35,153 nt of DNA from Chloroflexota bacterium (GCA_021783095.1 JAJXUG010000038.1:1-35153), one strand, 5' to 3'; numbered from the stretch's first letter, positions 7,578-17,565 are shown. A program made the numbers and translations. The notes: a model not told the origin generated them from the sequence alone.

Positions 7578-9311
7578 GTGGGTGCCCGGCGCATGCGTCT
7601 GGGGCGGCTCGCGGCCATCGGGGCCGTCCTGCTCGTCGTCGCCGCCGCGGTCCCCGGGCCAGCCGCCGCCAGCGGGCCGAAGGTCGCGATCATCGTCGGC
7701 CCCGCTGGCACCGTTGTGACCGCGCGATACCGCCAGGCCGCGGAGGCCGCTGCCGCGGTGGCCCAGAAGCTGACCCCCAACGTGGTGCGGGTCTACAGCC
7801 CGGACGCCACGTGGCCCGCCGTCCGCGCCGCCGTGACGGGCGCCTCGGTCGTGGTCTACCTCGGCCACGGCAACGGCTGGCCGAGCCCCTACTCCAACGG
7901 GCTGCGGTCGCGGACGATGGACGGCTTCGGCCTCAACCCGGTGGCCGGTGTCGATGACGTGGCGCACCAGTACTTCGGCGAGGCGTTCGTCTCGAAGCTG
8001 CGGCTGGCGCCCGGGGCCGTCATCCTGTTCAACCACCTGTGCTACGCCAGCGGCTCGTCCGAGCCCGGCTTGGGCGACGGCACCATCGCGGACATCGTGA
8101 GCCGGGTCGACAACTACGCGGCCCCGTTCATCGCCGCGGGCGCGAGCGTGGTCGTCGCCGAGGGCCACAGCGACCCCGCGGCGCTGATCGCCGCGGCGGT
8201 CCACGGGCCGGCCGCCCTTGCGCAGGCGTGGACCTCCGCCTCCTGGGGCCACGGCAACGACGTCTCGTATGCGAGCTCCCGCACGCCGGGCGCAACCCTG
8301 GCGCTCGATCCAGACACCGCGTCGGGCGGCTACTACCGCTCCCTCGTCCGGGCCCCGGGCGGCGCCCGCCCGCACTCGGCCGCGCCCGGCCCGATTCCGG
8401 TGACGGTCCCGGTCGGGCTGCCCTCGCTCGCCGCCGCCGGCACCTCGTTCGGCGCCGCCGTGGTTGCAGGCTCGGTCGCGCCGGGCCAGGCCACCACCGT
8501 CGCGCTCCCGGTCACGCGTGCCGCGTCGGCGCTGCCCGCCTCGACGCTGGTCGGGGTGCGCTGGCTGCCGCTGGTCCAGCCCGGCGGCAGCGCGGTCGCC
8601 AGCAGCGACGACGGGCTGGTGGTGGGCGAGGCCAGCGCGGATGTCGTCGAGACGGCGACGGCATCCCGCAAGGGCTCGTCGCTGGAGCTCAAGATCGACG
8701 CCCCCTCCGCCCCCGGCACCTACGTGGTCCTGATGACCCTCGAGGCGCTCGACGGCACGCCCTACGACGTGGCCACCCAGGCGCTGCTCCGGCCGTTCAC
8801 GGTCGTGGTGCCCAAGCCCATCGACCTGCGCATCACCACCACCTCGCTGCTGGCCGCCCGGCCCGCGACGCCCGTGCACCTCGACGTGGTCCTCGCCAAC
8901 ACCGGCGCGCAGCCCTGGGGCTCGCCGCTGTACGCGTCGATCTGGGCCGACCCAGCGCTGGACCCCGCGCTGGACCGCTCGTTCTCACAGGTGCTCACGC
9001 TCGACGCCACGTGGCTCGACCTCGTCGAGGGGACGGCGACGCCGGCCGCCTCGTACCCGCTCCCGCGCGGACTGGGCGCTCCGGGTGCCGTCACGAGCGT
9101 CGCGATGGACCTCCTGGCGCCGCCGACGCCCGGCTACTACGAGCTGGCCCTGTCGCTGGGCGTCCGCGGCAGCCTGGGCGACTTCCCGCGGGACCCGCTC
9201 CTCGTCCCCGCGATCGTCAGCCTCGACGGTCCCGCCGTGGACCAGCCGCCCCAGGCGTCATCACCCGCGCCCCCGCCCTCGCCGCTCCCGAGGCGGGCGC
9301 CGGCGAACTAG
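7578..9311 (+). CDS. Secreted protein with clan CD (caspase/gingipain/CHAT-like) protease signature, large paralog
   Basis: Predicted 577-aa secreted protein. An Arg-rich n-region, hydrophobic core and AAA-S cleavage-like site form a signal peptide (about 1-32). An N-terminal domain (about 35-270) shows the clan CD pattern: a hydrophobic strand ending in His97-Gly (VVVYLGHGNGW), a hydrophobic strand ending in Cys155 (AVILFNHLCYASG), and a later segment DNYAAPFIAAGASVVVAEG that resembles the FLAAGARxVVASLW segment of CHAT domains. The C-terminal ~300 residues are Ala/Pro-rich and look like Ig/CARDB-type beta domains. GTG 7578 is chosen for its upstream GGAGG (12-base spacing); ATG 7593 and an upstream ATG at 7539 are alternatives. 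A shorter paralog at 28990-29790 shares all these motifs and a YYRS motif at its end. Protease activity is inferred, not shown. Confidence 0.75.
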   Translation: MGARRMRLGRLAAIGAVLLVVAAAVPGPAAASGPKVAIIVGPAGTVVTARYRQAAEAAAAVAQKLTPNVVRVYSPDATWPAVRAAVTGASVVVYLGHGNGWPSPYSNGLRSRTMDGFGLNPVAGVDDVAHQYFGEAFVSKLRLAPGAVILFNHLCYASGSSEPGLGDGTIADIVSRVDNYAAPFIAAGASVVVAEGHSDPAALIAAAVHGPAALAQAWTSASWGHGNDVSYASSRTPGATLALDPDTASGGYYRSLVRAPGGARPHSAAPGPIPVTVPVGLPSLAAAGTSFGAAVVAGSVAPGQATTVALPVTRAASALPASTLVGVRWLPLVQPGGSAVASSDDGLVVGEASADVVETATASRKGSSLELKIDAPSAPGTYVVLMTLEALDGTPYDVATQALLRPFTVVVPKPIDLRITTTSLLAARPATPVHLDVVLANTGAQPWGSPLYASIWADPALDPALDRSFSQVLTLDATWLDLVEGTATPAASYPLPRGLGAPGAVTSVAMDLLAPPTPGYYELALSLGVRGSLGDFPRDPLLVPAIVSLDGPAVDQPPQASSPAPPPSPLPRRAPAN

Positions 9312-9314
9312 GAC

Positions 9315-9349
9315 GGCCGCGAGGAGGCGCGCCGCCGCGAGCCGCGGCC
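9315..9349. terminator. Hairpin between convergent genes
   Basis: GGCCGCG and CGCGGCC form a perfect 7-bp stem around a 21-base GC-rich loop, filling the gap between the convergent secreted-protein gene and gltD. There is no T tract; it is a possible bidirectional terminator. Confidence 0.35.
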
Positions 9350-9358
9350 GCGCCGCCG

Positions 9359-10843
9359 CTACGTCGTGAGGACCGTCTCCGCGCCCATCAGGTAGCGGTC
9401 CACCCCCTCGGCGGCCATCCGCCCCTCGCGGATCGCCCAGACCACAAGCGACTGCCCGCGCACGCAGTCCCCCGCCGCGAACACGCCCGGCACGCTCGTC
9501 ATCCGGTCGGGCCCGCTGCGCAGGTTGCCCCGCGCGTCGAGCTCGCAGCCGAAGGCCCGCGGCAGCGCCGGCTCAGGACCCAGGAAGCCCATCGCGAGCA
9601 GGACCAGGTCTGCCTCGATCGTCTGGGCCGTCCCCGGCACCTCGCGCAGCTCCGGCCGCCCGTCGGCGCCCTTGCCCCACGACGCCTCGGCGATCTCGAT
9701 GCCGGTCACGTGCTCCTTGCGGCCGATGAACCGGCGGGTCGTCGTCTGGTAGCGCCGCGGGTCGGCGCCCCACAGCGCGGCGGCCTCCTCCTGGCCGTAG
9801 TCGAGCTTGTACGTCTTGGGCCACTCGGGCCACGGGTTGCCGGGCTGGCGCGCGTCGGGCGGCCGCGCGAGGATCTCGAGCTGGCGCACCGACGCCGCGC
9901 CCTGGCGGATCGCGGTCCCCACGCAGTCGGTGCCGGTGTCGCCGCCGCCGATGACCACCACGTGCTTGCCCACCGCGTCAATCGGCGCCTCGGCGTCCGC
10001 GCCCCCGTCGAGCAGGCGCCGCGTGTTGCCCCGCAGGTAGCTCATGGCGAAGTGGATCCCGCCGAGCTCGCGGCCCGGGATCGGCAGGTCACGCGCGAGG
10101 GTCGCGCCCGTGGCCAGCACGACCGCGTCGTAGTCGGCGACCAGGCGCTCGGCGCTGACGTCCGCCCCGACGGTCACGCCGGTGACGAAGTGGACGCCCT
10201 CGGCCTCCATGAGCTCGGTCCGGCGCTGGACCACGCCCTTGTCGAGCTTCATGTTCGGGATGCCGTACATGAGGAGGCCGCCGATCCGCCCCGCGCGCTC
10301 GAAGACCGTCACCTGGTGGCCGGCGCGGTTGAGCTGGTCGGCGGCGGCGAGCCCGGCAGGCCCGCTGCCGATCACGGCCACGGCGAAGCCGGTTCGCGTG
10401 AGCGGCGGGCTGGGCGTGACCCAACCCTCATTCCACGCCCGGTCGGCGATCTCGACCTCGATCATCTTGATCGCCACCGGGTCGCCGCTGATGCCGACCG
10501 TGCACGAGCCCTCGCAGGGCGCCGGGCAGACGCGGCCGGTGAACTCGGGGAAGTTGTTGGTGAAGTGGAGGCGGATGCTCGCCTCCTGCCACTGGCCCCG
10601 GTAGACGAGGTCGTTCCACTCGGGCACCAGGTTGTTGAGCGGGCAGCCCGACGCCATGCCGCTGATGAGCGTGCCGGTGTGGCAGAACGGGACGCCGCAG
10701 TCCATGCACCGCCCGGCCTGCTCGGCGAGCTCGAGCAACGGCAGGTGCGGGTGGTCCTCGCTCCAGTCGCGGATCCGCTCCAGCGGCGGGCGCGATGGCA
10801 TCCCGCGGCGCGCGTCGTCGAGGAACCCGGTCGGCTTGCCCAT
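9359..10843 (-). CDS. gltD: Glutamate synthase (NADPH) small subunit
   Basis: Predicted 494-aa flavoprotein subunit that passes electrons from NAD(P)H to the large subunit for conversion of glutamine plus 2-oxoglutarate to two glutamates. The N-terminal cysteine-rich region for [4Fe-4S] clusters is complete (Cys46, 49, 54, 67 and 106, 110, 114). An FAD-binding GSGPAGL motif lies near 159-165 and a second nucleotide-binding IGGGDTGTD motif near 300. The C-terminal AAGDCVRGQSLVVWAI segment is typical of the family. Length is normal. Its ATG overlaps the TGA of gltB by one base (TGATG on the coding strand), so translation is very likely coupled and gives matched subunit amounts. Confidence 0.97.
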   Translation of the reverse strand: MGKPTGFLDDARRGMPSRPPLERIRDWSEDHPHLPLLELAEQAGRCMDCGVPFCHTGTLISGMASGCPLNNLVPEWNDLVYRGQWQEASIRLHFTNNFPEFTGRVCPAPCEGSCTVGISGDPVAIKMIEVEIADRAWNEGWVTPSPPLTRTGFAVAVIGSGPAGLAAADQLNRAGHQVTVFERAGRIGGLLMYGIPNMKLDKGVVQRRTELMEAEGVHFVTGVTVGADVSAERLVADYDAVVLATGATLARDLPIPGRELGGIHFAMSYLRGNTRRLLDGGADAEAPIDAVGKHVVVIGGGDTGTDCVGTAIRQGAASVRQLEILARPPDARQPGNPWPEWPKTYKLDYGQEEAAALWGADPRRYQTTTRRFIGRKEHVTGIEIAEASWGKGADGRPELREVPGTAQTIEADLVLLAMGFLGPEPALPRAFGCELDARGNLRSGPDRMTSVPGVFAAGDCVRGQSLVVWAIREGRMAAEGVDRYLMGAETVLTT

Positions 10844-13800
10844 CAGGCGCCGCCCACCCGCGCGAGGTCCGCGGTGTTCTCGGCGAACGCGGCCATCTCG
10901 GCCTCCTCGGGCGGCAGGCCCGCGGCCAGCATCCGGGCCTGGGCGTCGAGCACCCGGCGGTAGTCGTTGGGGATGACCCGGACGAAGCGGGCGGCCGAGG
11001 CCTCCCAGTCCGCGAGCAGCTCAGCCGCCCGCCCCGACCCGGTGAGCTCGCAGTGGCACTCCACGAGCCCGCGCACCTCGTCGGCCTCGTCGTCGGCCAG
11101 AGGCTCGAGCGCGACCATCTCGCGGTTGGCGCGCCCGGCGAACCCGCCGTCCTCGTCGTAGACCCAGGCGATGCCGCCGCTCATCCCGGCCGCGAAGTTG
11201 CGCCCCGTCCGGCCCAGCACGACGACCCGGCCGCCGGTCATGTACTCGCAGCCGTGGTCGCCCACGCCCTCCACGACGGCCGTCGCGCCGGAGTTGCGGA
11301 CCGCGAACCGCTCGCCGGCCGTGCCCCGGATGAACAGCTCGCCCGACGTGGCGCCGTAGAGGACCACGTTGCCGACGATGACGTTCTCCTGCGCAATGAA
11401 CGGCGCCTCGGGGTGCGGCATGACCACGATCCGGCCGCCCGACAGGCCCTTGCCCACGTAGTCGTTCGCATCGCCCACAAGCGTCAGGGTCACGCCGCGC
11501 GGGATGAACGAGCCGAAGCTCTGGCCGGCCGAGCCCGTGAAGCGCAGCGAGATCGTGTCGTCGGGCAGGCCGTCGCGACCCCAGCGGCGCGTGACCTCGG
11601 AGCCCAGCATCGTCCCGACGACCCGGTTGGTGTTCCGGATGCGCAGCTCGGCGCGGACGGGCAGGCCCTCGGTGAGCGCTGGCGCCGCGAGCTGCAGCAG
11701 GGTCGTGGCGTCGAGCGACGCCTCCACGTTGTGCTCCTGCGCGATCGCCCGTCGCCGGCCGTAGGAGTCCGGCACGCGCGGCTGGGCGAGAACACGGGCG
11801 AAGTCGAGCATCCGCGCCTTGGGGTGGTCGAGCGCCGGGCGCATCTCGAGCCGGTCTGAGCGTCCGACCATCTCGTCCACCGTGCGGAAGCCGAGGCGCG
11901 CCATGTGCTCGCGGACCTCGCGGGCGATGAACGTCATGAAGTTGACGACGTGCTGCGGGTCGCCCGCGAACCGCTCGCGGAGCCTGGGGTCCTGCGTCGC
12001 CACGCCCACCGGGCAGGTGTTGAGGTGGCAGGCGCGCATCATCACGCAGCCCAGGCTGACCAGCGGCCCGGTGGCGAAGCCGAACTCCTCGGCGCCCAGC
12101 AGCGCGCCGATCACGACGTCGCGCCCGGTCTTGAGCTGCCCGTCCACCTCGACGGTGATCCGGCTGCGCAGGTCGTTGGCCAGCAGGACCTGGTGCGCCT
12201 CGGCGAGGCCCAGCTCCCAGGGGATGCCCGCGTGCTTGATGGAGGTCAGCGGCGAGGCGCCGGTGCCGCCGTCGTGGCCGGAGATCAGGACCACGTCCGC
12301 GTGCGCCTTGGCGACACCGGCCGCCACGGTCCCGACGCCCACCTCGGCGACCAGCTTGACGCTGATGCGCGCGTGGTGGTTGGCGTTCTTGAGGTCGTGG
12401 ATGAGCTCCGCGAGGTCTTCGATCGAGTAGATGTCGTGGTGCGGGGGCGGGCTGATGAGCCCCACGCCGGGCGTGGAGTGGCGGGTCTTGGCGATCCACG
12501 GGTAGACCTTGGAGCCGGGCAGCTGGCCGCCCTCGCCGGGCTTGGCGCCCTGGGCCATCTTGATCTGGAGCTCGCGCGCGTTGACGAGGTACTCGGACGT
12601 GACCCCGAAGCGCCCCGACGCGACCTGCTTGATCGCGCTGTTCTTGGAGTCGCCGTTCTCCTCCAGCTGGTAGCGCGCGGGGTCCTCGCCGCCCTCGCCG
12701 GTGTTGCTCTTGCCGCCCAGGCGGTTCATCGCGATCGCCAGCGCCTCGTGGGCCTCCTGCGAGATCGACCCGTACGACATCGCGCCCGTCTTGAAGCGCC
12801 GCACGATCGACCCGACCGGCTCCACCTCGTCGATCGGCACCGGGCGCAGCGCGGGCTTGAGCTCGAGCAGTCCGCGCAGGGTCGCGAGGCGCGTGGACTG
12901 GTCGTCGACCAGGCTCGTGTAGTCCTTGAACGCGCCGTAGTCGCCGGTCCGGACCGCACGCTGGAGCGTGTGGATGGTGAGCGGGTTGAACAGGTGGTGC
13001 TCGCCGTCCGCCCGCCACTTGTACTTGCCGCCAGTGCCCAGCTGGCGGTGGACGATGGGCCGCGACGGCGGGTACGCGCGGTGCTGCCGCTCCGCCACCT
13101 CCTTGGCCACCATCTCGATGCCGATGCCGCCGATGCGGCTGGGCGTCCAGGTGAAGTACTCGTCCACGAAGTCGCGGCCGAGGCCGAGCGCCTCGAACAC
13201 CTGCGCGCCGTGGTAGCTGTGGACGGTCGAGATGCCCATCCGGCTGATCGCCTTGATGACGCCCTTGACGACCGCCTTGCGGTAGCGCTTCTCGGCCTCG
13301 GCGTAGGGGCCCGGGATGATCCCCAGGCGCACCTGGTCGTCGATCGTCTCGAACGCGAGGTACGGGTTGATCGCCGACGCCCCGTAGCCGATCAGCAGGC
13401 AGAAGTGGTGCGCCTCGCGCGGCTCGCCGGACTCGAGGACCAGGCCGGCGCGCCCCCGCGTGCCGGCGCGCACGAGGTGGTGGTGGACCGCCGACACGGC
13501 GAGCAGTGCCGGGATCGGCGCGTCGATCTCGTTGTGCCCGCGGTCGGACAGGATGATCTGGTTGTAGCCCTCCTCGATGGCCTCCGACGCCTGGCGGCGG
13601 AGGTCCTCGATCGCCCGGCGAAGGCCGGCGCCGTTCTCGCCCACCCTGAACAGGATCGGCAGCGTGATCGTCCGGAAGCCGTGCGACGCCGGACCGCCGT
13701 CGAGCGCCCGCAGCTGCGCGAGCTCGCGGTTGCTGATCACCGGCGACGAGATGGCGAGCTGGTGCGCAGCGCTTGGACCCGGCTCAAGCAGGTTGTCCTC

Positions 13801-15444
13801 GGGGCCGATCGAGCGCTCCGTGGCCATGATGATCTCCTCCCGGATCGCGTCCACGGGAGGGTTCGTGACTTGGGCGAAAAGCTGCTTGAAGTAGTCGTAG
13901 AGGAGCTGCGGCTTGTCGGAGAGGACCGCGAGCGGGGCGTCGTTGCCCATCGACCCGACCGGGTCGGCGCCAGTGGTGGCCATGGGCTCGAGGATCAGCT
14001 TCACGTCCTCGGCGCTGTAGCCGAACGCCTCCTGACGGCGCAGGACGGTCTCGTGGTCGGGGCCGATCACGTGGGCGGGCTCGGGCAGGTCCTCGAGGCG
14101 GACCATCGAGTCGGCGACCCACTGCTCGTACGGGTGCTGGGCCGCGAGGGAGTCCTTGAGCTCGTCGTCGGACACGATCCGACCCTGCGCGGTGTCCACG
14201 AGGAACATGCGCCCCGGGCGCAGGCGGCCCTTCGAGACCACGTCGGCCGGCGGAATGTCGAGCACGCCGGCCTCGGACGCCATGACGACGCGCCCATCGC
14301 GGGTGACGTAGTAGCGCCCGGGGCGGAGGCCGTTGCGGTCGAGCGTGGCGCCGATCCGAACGCCGTCCGTGAACGCGAGCGACGCCGGGCCGTCCCACGG
14401 CTCCATCAGGCACGAGTGGTACTGGTAGAACGCCTTGCGGGCCGACGGCATCGCCTCGTCCCGGCTCCACGGCTCGGGGACCATCATCGCCATCGAGTGC
14501 GCGAGCGGGCGGCCGCCGAGGTGCAGGAGCTCGAGCACGTTGTCGAAGATGGCCGTGTCCGAGCCCTCGGTGTCCACGGCCGGCAGCACCTTGCGCAGGT
14601 CCTCGCCGAACACCGCCGAGCGCAGGGAGGACTGCCGGGCGAACATCCAGTTGACGTTGCCGCGCAGGGTGTTGATCTCGCCGTTGTGGCTGATGTAGCG
14701 ATACGGGTGCGCCCGGGCCCAGGACGGGAAGGTGTTGGTGGAGAAGCGCGAGTGGACCAGCGCGACCGCCGACGCGAGACGCTCGTCGAGCAGGTCCGGG
14801 TAGAAGGTCAGCAGCTGTGACGCGTTGAGCATCCCCTTGTAGACGACCGTCCGGCAGCTCATGGACGGGACGTAGAACTCGCCGCGGCCCGGCAGGGCGC
14901 TGCGCTGGACCGCCTTCTCCACCAGCCGCCGCGCGACGTAGAGCCGGCGGTCGAACACGAGGTCCGCGTCCTCTCCGGCCGGCAGGTCCGACGGCCGGGC
15001 GATGAACGCCTGGAGCATCACGGGCATCGAGGCCAGGGCCGCATCGCCGAGGCCGCGCGGATCCGCGGGGACATCGCGCCAGCCCAGGACCTCGAGGCGC
15101 TCAGCGGCGAGCGTCGAGCGGAAGGTCGCACAGACGGCCTCACGGCTGGGCTCGTCGCGGGGGAGGAACAGGCTGGCCACGCCGTACCCCGCGTCGGGGA
15201 GCGCGAACCCGGCCTCGCGCGCCGCCGCGCCGAGGAACGCGTGCGGCACCCCCACGAGGATCCCGGCGCCGTCACCCGTGTTGCGCTCGGAGCCTGAGGC
15301 GCCCCGGTGCTCGAGGTTCACGAGCACGGTGAGCGCGTCGCGGACGATCGCGTGGGACGGCCGTCCCGCGATGTCGCACACGAAGCCGAACCCGCACGCG
15401 TCGTGCTCGGTCGAGGGCTCGTACAGCGTGTGCGACAGGGGCAT
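10843..15444 (-). CDS. gltB: Glutamate synthase large subunit
   Basis: Predicted 1533-aa large subunit of ferredoxin/NADPH-type GOGAT. Residues 1-16 are a propeptide; removal would expose Cys17 (HDACGFGF) as the N-terminal nucleophile of the class II glutaminase domain (to about 430). The central linker domain, the FMN-binding synthase domain (about 830-1200) and the C-terminal GXGXG beta-helix follow. The [3Fe-4S] ligands are visible near residue 1133 ([12 protein letters not shown]), and a [14 protein letters not shown] loop is present. Full length, no frameshift. The ATG has a GAGGA site, and a TATCGT -10 candidate sits about 35 bases upstream. It is transcribed with gltD. The open frames on the opposite strand of up to 971 codons are GC artefacts. 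Confidence 0.97.
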   Translation of the reverse strand: MPLSHTLYEPSTEHDACGFGFVCDIAGRPSHAIVRDALTVLVNLEHRGASGSERNTGDGAGILVGVPHAFLGAAAREAGFALPDAGYGVASLFLPRDEPSREAVCATFRSTLAAERLEVLGWRDVPADPRGLGDAALASMPVMLQAFIARPSDLPAGEDADLVFDRRLYVARRLVEKAVQRSALPGRGEFYVPSMSCRTVVYKGMLNASQLLTFYPDLLDERLASAVALVHSRFSTNTFPSWARAHPYRYISHNGEINTLRGNVNWMFARQSSLRSAVFGEDLRKVLPAVDTEGSDTAIFDNVLELLHLGGRPLAHSMAMMVPEPWSRDEAMPSARKAFYQYHSCLMEPWDGPASLAFTDGVRIGATLDRNGLRPGRYYVTRDGRVVMASEAGVLDIPPADVVSKGRLRPGRMFLVDTAQGRIVSDDELKDSLAAQHPYEQWVADSMVRLEDLPEPAHVIGPDHETVLRRQEAFGYSAEDVKLILEPMATTGADPVGSMGNDAPLAVLSDKPQLLYDYFKQLFAQVTNPPVDAIREEIIMATERSIGPEDNLLEPGPSAAHQLAISSPVISNRELAQLRALDGGPASHGFRTITLPILFRVGENGAGLRRAIEDLRRQASEAIEEGYNQIILSDRGHNEIDAPIPALLAVSAVHHHLVRAGTRGRAGLVLESGEPREAHHFCLLIGYGASAINPYLAFETIDDQVRLGIIPGPYAEAEKRYRKAVVKGVIKAISRMGISTVHSYHGAQVFEALGLGRDFVDEYFTWTPSRIGGIGIEMVAKEVAERQHRAYPPSRPIVHRQLGTGGKYKWRADGEHHLFNPLTIHTLQRAVRTGDYGAFKDYTSLVDDQSTRLATLRGLLELKPALRPVPIDEVEPVGSIVRRFKTGAMSYGSISQEAHEALAIAMNRLGGKSNTGEGGEDPARYQLEENGDSKNSAIKQVASGRFGVTSEYLVNARELQIKMAQGAKPGEGGQLPGSKVYPWIAKTRHSTPGVGLISPPPHHDIYSIEDLAELIHDLKNANHHARISVKLVAEVGVGTVAAGVAKAHADVVLISGHDGGTGASPLTSIKHAGIPWELGLAEAHQVLLANDLRSRITVEVDGQLKTGRDVVIGALLGAEEFGFATGPLVSLGCVMMRACHLNTCPVGVATQDPRLRERFAGDPQHVVNFMTFIAREVREHMARLGFRTVDEMVGRSDRLEMRPALDHPKARMLDFARVLAQPRVPDSYGRRRAIAQEHNVEASLDATTLLQLAAPALTEGLPVRAELRIRNTNRVVGTMLGSEVTRRWGRDGLPDDTISLRFTGSAGQSFGSFIPRGVTLTLVGDANDYVGKGLSGGRIVVMPHPEAPFIAQENVIVGNVVLYGATSGELFIRGTAGERFAVRNSGATAVVEGVGDHGCEYMTGGRVVVLGRTGRNFAAGMSGGIAWVYDEDGGFAGRANREMVALEPLADDEADEVRGLVECHCELTGSGRAAELLADWEASAARFVRVIPNDYRRVLDAQARMLAAGLPPEEAEMAAFAENTADLARVGGA

Positions 15445-15478
15445 CTGGGCGTCCTCGTCGTCAGTGACCGGGCCGCCG

Positions 15479-15484
15479 ACGATA
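15479..15484 (-). promoter_or_regulatory. Candidate -10 box TATCGT for gltBD
   Basis: TATCGT on the minus strand would start transcription near 15472, leaving a ~28-base leader with a GAGGA ribosome site before the gltB ATG. No good -35 is seen at 17 bases. Confidence 0.35.
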
Positions 15485-15628
15485 CGAGCCGAAGCGTGGA
15501 AGAGCAGGGTCCGTGGCGGTGGTAGTTGGGTTGCGGTTCGGGCCCCGGTGATCGGGCGGCGGCATCCGGCGCGCCGGTGCAGGCAGCGCCGCGGGGATGC
15601 GCTGCTCGCGATGCGGGCTCCGCCGCGC

Positions 15629-15634
15629 GATACT
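15629..15634 (+). promoter_or_regulatory. -10 box GATACT, first SRPBCC gene (leaderless)
   Basis: GATACT, then seven bases, then the ATG at 15642; no Shine-Dalgarno. Confidence 0.4.
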
Positions 15635-15641
15635 GGGCGCG

Positions 15642-16085
15642 ATGCGACGCGTGGCCGGGGAGGCGCTGGTCGGTGCCTCCCGAGACGAGGTCTGGCAGCT
15701 CCTCGACGATCTCGAGGGCATGCCCCGCTGGCTGCCCGGCGTCCGGGGCGTCGCCTCGTCGGGCCCCACCCGCGCCGGAACGCGGTACCGCATTCGCACC
15801 AGCCTCCTGGGCATGGTCCGGACGCGCGACTGGGAGGTCGTCGAGTACCGTCCGCCCCATCGTCAGGCCCGCATCGCCAGCGAGGGATCGCTCGAGCGGC
15901 GGCTCGTGCTGACCCTCGACACGCGCGGCTCGGGAACCCGGCTCCACGCCGAGCTCGAGTTCCGCTCAGCGCTCCCGTTCCCCGTGGGCGCCGCCCACGA
16001 GGCCGCGGCGGCGGGGTGGTCGGCAGGCACGGCGCAGGCCCTCGTGAGCGCGGTCAAGCGGGCCTTCGAGGGCCGACCGCGCTAG
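15642..16085 (+). CDS. SRPBCC (START/polyketide-cyclase-like) family protein
   Basis: Predicted 147-aa single-domain protein with the helix-grip fold used to hold hydrophobic ligands. It starts with a beta strand and the family-typical [22 protein letters not shown] helix-loop segment (residues 14-35). A hydrophobic cage-forming sheet and a long C-terminal helix ([16 protein letters not shown]) follow. No catalytic residues can be assigned. The ATG at 15642 is taken because the SRPBCC fold begins there and a -10-like GATACT sits just upstream; an in-frame ATG 15 codons earlier adds only Arg/Cys-rich sequence. A second SRPBCC protein lies beyond the phosphatase gene, so the two probably act on related ligands. 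Ligand unknown. Confidence 0.8.
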   Translation: MRRVAGEALVGASRDEVWQLLDDLEGMPRWLPGVRGVASSGPTRAGTRYRIRTSLLGMVRTRDWEVVEYRPPHRQARIASEGSLERRLVLTLDTRGSGTRLHAELEFRSALPFPVGAAHEAAAAGWSAGTAQALVSAVKRAFEGRPR

Positions 16086-16164
16086 GGGCCAGCACTTGGG
16101 GCGGTGGGCCGGAGCGCGTCCTCCGGCGCCCGGACACGCGTCCGCCCGGATCGCGCGGTCGGGT

Positions 16165-16170
16165 TACCCT
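16165..16170 (+). promoter_or_regulatory. -10 box TACCCT, phosphatase gene (leaderless)
   Basis: TACCCT, then seven bases, then the ATG at 16178; no Shine-Dalgarno. Confidence 0.45.
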
Positions 16171-16177
16171 TGCGGCG

Positions 16178-16894
16178 ATGCCCGTCAAAGACCCCCGCCG
16201 TCACCTGCCCATCCATGGAACACGCAATGTCCGCGACGTCGGGGGCTACCCGACGGCCGACGGCCGGCGCACCCGCTGGCGCACGCTGCTGCGCTCGGAC
16301 GAGCTCACCAAGCTGCCGCCCCACGCCATCGACGAGCTGTGCGAGATCGGCATCCGCCAGGTCATCGACCTGCGCTGGCCCGACGAGCTGACGCTCTCGC
16401 CCAACGTGTTCGCCGCCCATCCGGACGTCCGCTACCGCCACATCGCGCTGCTGGTGGACGACCCCACGCCGCACAGCGGCCTGGCCGGCATGTACCGCCA
16501 CGTGCTCGACGAGCGCCTGCCGCAGCTGGTCGAGGTGGCCCGCGCCCTGCTCGAGCCCGACGGCCTGCCGGCTGTCATCGGCTGCGCCGCCGGCAAGGAC
16601 CGCACCGGGATCACGATCGCCGTGCTCCTCTCCCTCGCGGGAGTCGCCGACGACCTGGTCATCGCGGACTACGCGCTCTCGGCCGGCTACTTCGCGATCC
16701 CCAACGAGACGATCCCGCCGGGGGACTGGCGCCACCGGCCGCTCGTGGTGGACAGCCCGCCCGAGTTCATGGCGTCGGCCGTGGACCACCTGCGCGGCGT
16801 CCACGGCGGGGCGCGGGCGCTCCTGCGATCGGGAGGCCTGAGCGAGTCCGAGCTCGACACCCTCGTCGGGCGGCTCACCGAGCCGGCCCGCTGA
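16178..16894 (+). CDS. Tyrosine/serine protein phosphatase (Y_phosphatase3 type)
   Basis: Predicted 238-aa cytoplasmic phosphatase of the bacterial PTP-like family (PF13350 type; relatives include MptpB/LipA and Iphp). The N-terminal NVRDVGGYPTADG box (17-29) is typical. The P-loop is CAAGKDRTG (Cys136 nucleophile, Arg142 phosphate-binding), followed by a long helix. An upstream Asp/Arg-rich RWPDEL (66-71) is also family-like. The residue before the nucleophile is Gly rather than the usual His of HCxxGKDR. The start is the first ATG of recognisable sequence, right behind a -10-like box. The next gene begins one base after the stop. Substrates may be phosphoproteins or phosphoinositides; not decidable here. 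Confidence 0.88.
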   Translation: MPVKDPRRHLPIHGTRNVRDVGGYPTADGRRTRWRTLLRSDELTKLPPHAIDELCEIGIRQVIDLRWPDELTLSPNVFAAHPDVRYRHIALLVDDPTPHSGLAGMYRHVLDERLPQLVEVARALLEPDGLPAVIGCAAGKDRTGITIAVLLSLAGVADDLVIADYALSAGYFAIPNETIPPGDWRHRPLVVDSPPEFMASAVDHLRGVHGGARALLRSGGLSESELDTLVGRLTEPAR

Positions 16895-16895
16895 G

Positions 16896-17336
16896 TTGGG
16901 CAGGATCAGCGCGTCGGTCGCGCTCCCCTACCCGCCCGAGCTCGTCTTCCGCGTGGCCACGCGGGTCGCAGACCTGCCGCGCTGGATGCCCGAGGTGGTC
17001 AGCGCAGAGATGCTCGATCCCGTGCTCGCGGTGGGCAGCCGAGCCCGGCTTCGCCTGTCCGCCGCCGCCGCCGGGGCCGAAATCATCGCCGCCGTCACCC
17101 AGCTCGAGCCCCCCACGCGCCTCGTGATGAACGGGTCTGGCGGGCCGCTCGGCGTCAAGGTCGCGGTCTCGCTTCGGGATGCCGGTGCGGGCGGCACGGA
17201 GGCCACGGTCGAGGTGGAGCTGGCGACGCCGCCGTTCCTCGGCTTCGTCGCGCGCGAGGTCGAGCGCAAGCTCGACGCGGGCCTGCCGGGCGCGCTGGAG
17301 CGGCTGAGGGCGCTGATCGAGGCCGAGCCGGCCTGA
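16896..17336 (+). CDS. SRPBCC family protein (second copy)
   Basis: Predicted 146-aa ligand-binding-fold protein. It opens with SASVALPYPPELVFRVATRVADLPRWMPEV (residues 5-34), matching in layout the SRPBCC gene upstream. Beta strands (residues 45-110) and a terminal helix (VEAR-like ERKLDAGLPGALERLRALI) follow. It most likely starts at the TTG one base after the phosphatase TGA, implying re-initiation or coupling rather than an independent ribosome site, since no Shine-Dalgarno is visible. An alternative is a start a few codons later, which would remove part of strand 1. Function unknown; with the phosphatase it forms a two-gene unit. Confidence 0.75.
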   Translation: MGRISASVALPYPPELVFRVATRVADLPRWMPEVVSAEMLDPVLAVGSRARLRLSAAAAGAEIIAAVTQLEPPTRLVMNGSGGPLGVKVAVSLRDAGAGGTEATVEVELATPPFLGFVAREVERKLDAGLPGALERLRALIEAEPA

Positions 17337-17376
17337 GCGCCGGCGCTCTTGGCGGCCGACTTCGCCATTCAGTAGA

Positions 17377-17512
17377 AGGACGACTACGCGGGCTTGCCGG
17401 AGGCCCGGTAGAGCCTGTCCCGGCGCGAATTGGGCGCGCATTGGCCCGAATCTCCGCCAGAAGCTCGCCTCGCGACTAGCTGCCAGCTTCCGCCGACCGA
17501 CGTAGTCGTCCT
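17377..17512. repeat. 136-bp element bounded by a perfect 12-bp inverted repeat
   Basis: AGGACGACTACG (17377-17388) and CGTAGTCGTCCT (17501-17512) are perfect inverted repeats in the gap between two convergent genes. Inside are smaller partial dyads (a CGGGC/GCCCG hairpin near 17388-17406; a GAATTGGGC...GCCCGAAT dyad near 17426-17450) that could extend the fold. No coding sequence is evident. It may be a MITE-like relic, a structured RNA or a bidirectional terminator. Confidence 0.5.
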
Positions 17513-17565
17513 CTGGCTATTCGCTGGTTTCTGGTCATGGCTCGTCTGGAGCGCGACGCGAGCGC

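Noticed and set aside
8039..10963. A 974-codon plus-strand frame running across the secreted-protein gene and gltD
   Set aside because: It overlaps two well-supported genes and has low-complexity Arg/Pro/Gly composition typical of GC shadow frames.
11905..14820. A 971-codon plus-strand frame opposite gltB
   Set aside because: It is the exact antisense of a certain gene. Very high GC removes stop codons, and the protein shows no domain, ribosome site or hydrophobic pattern.
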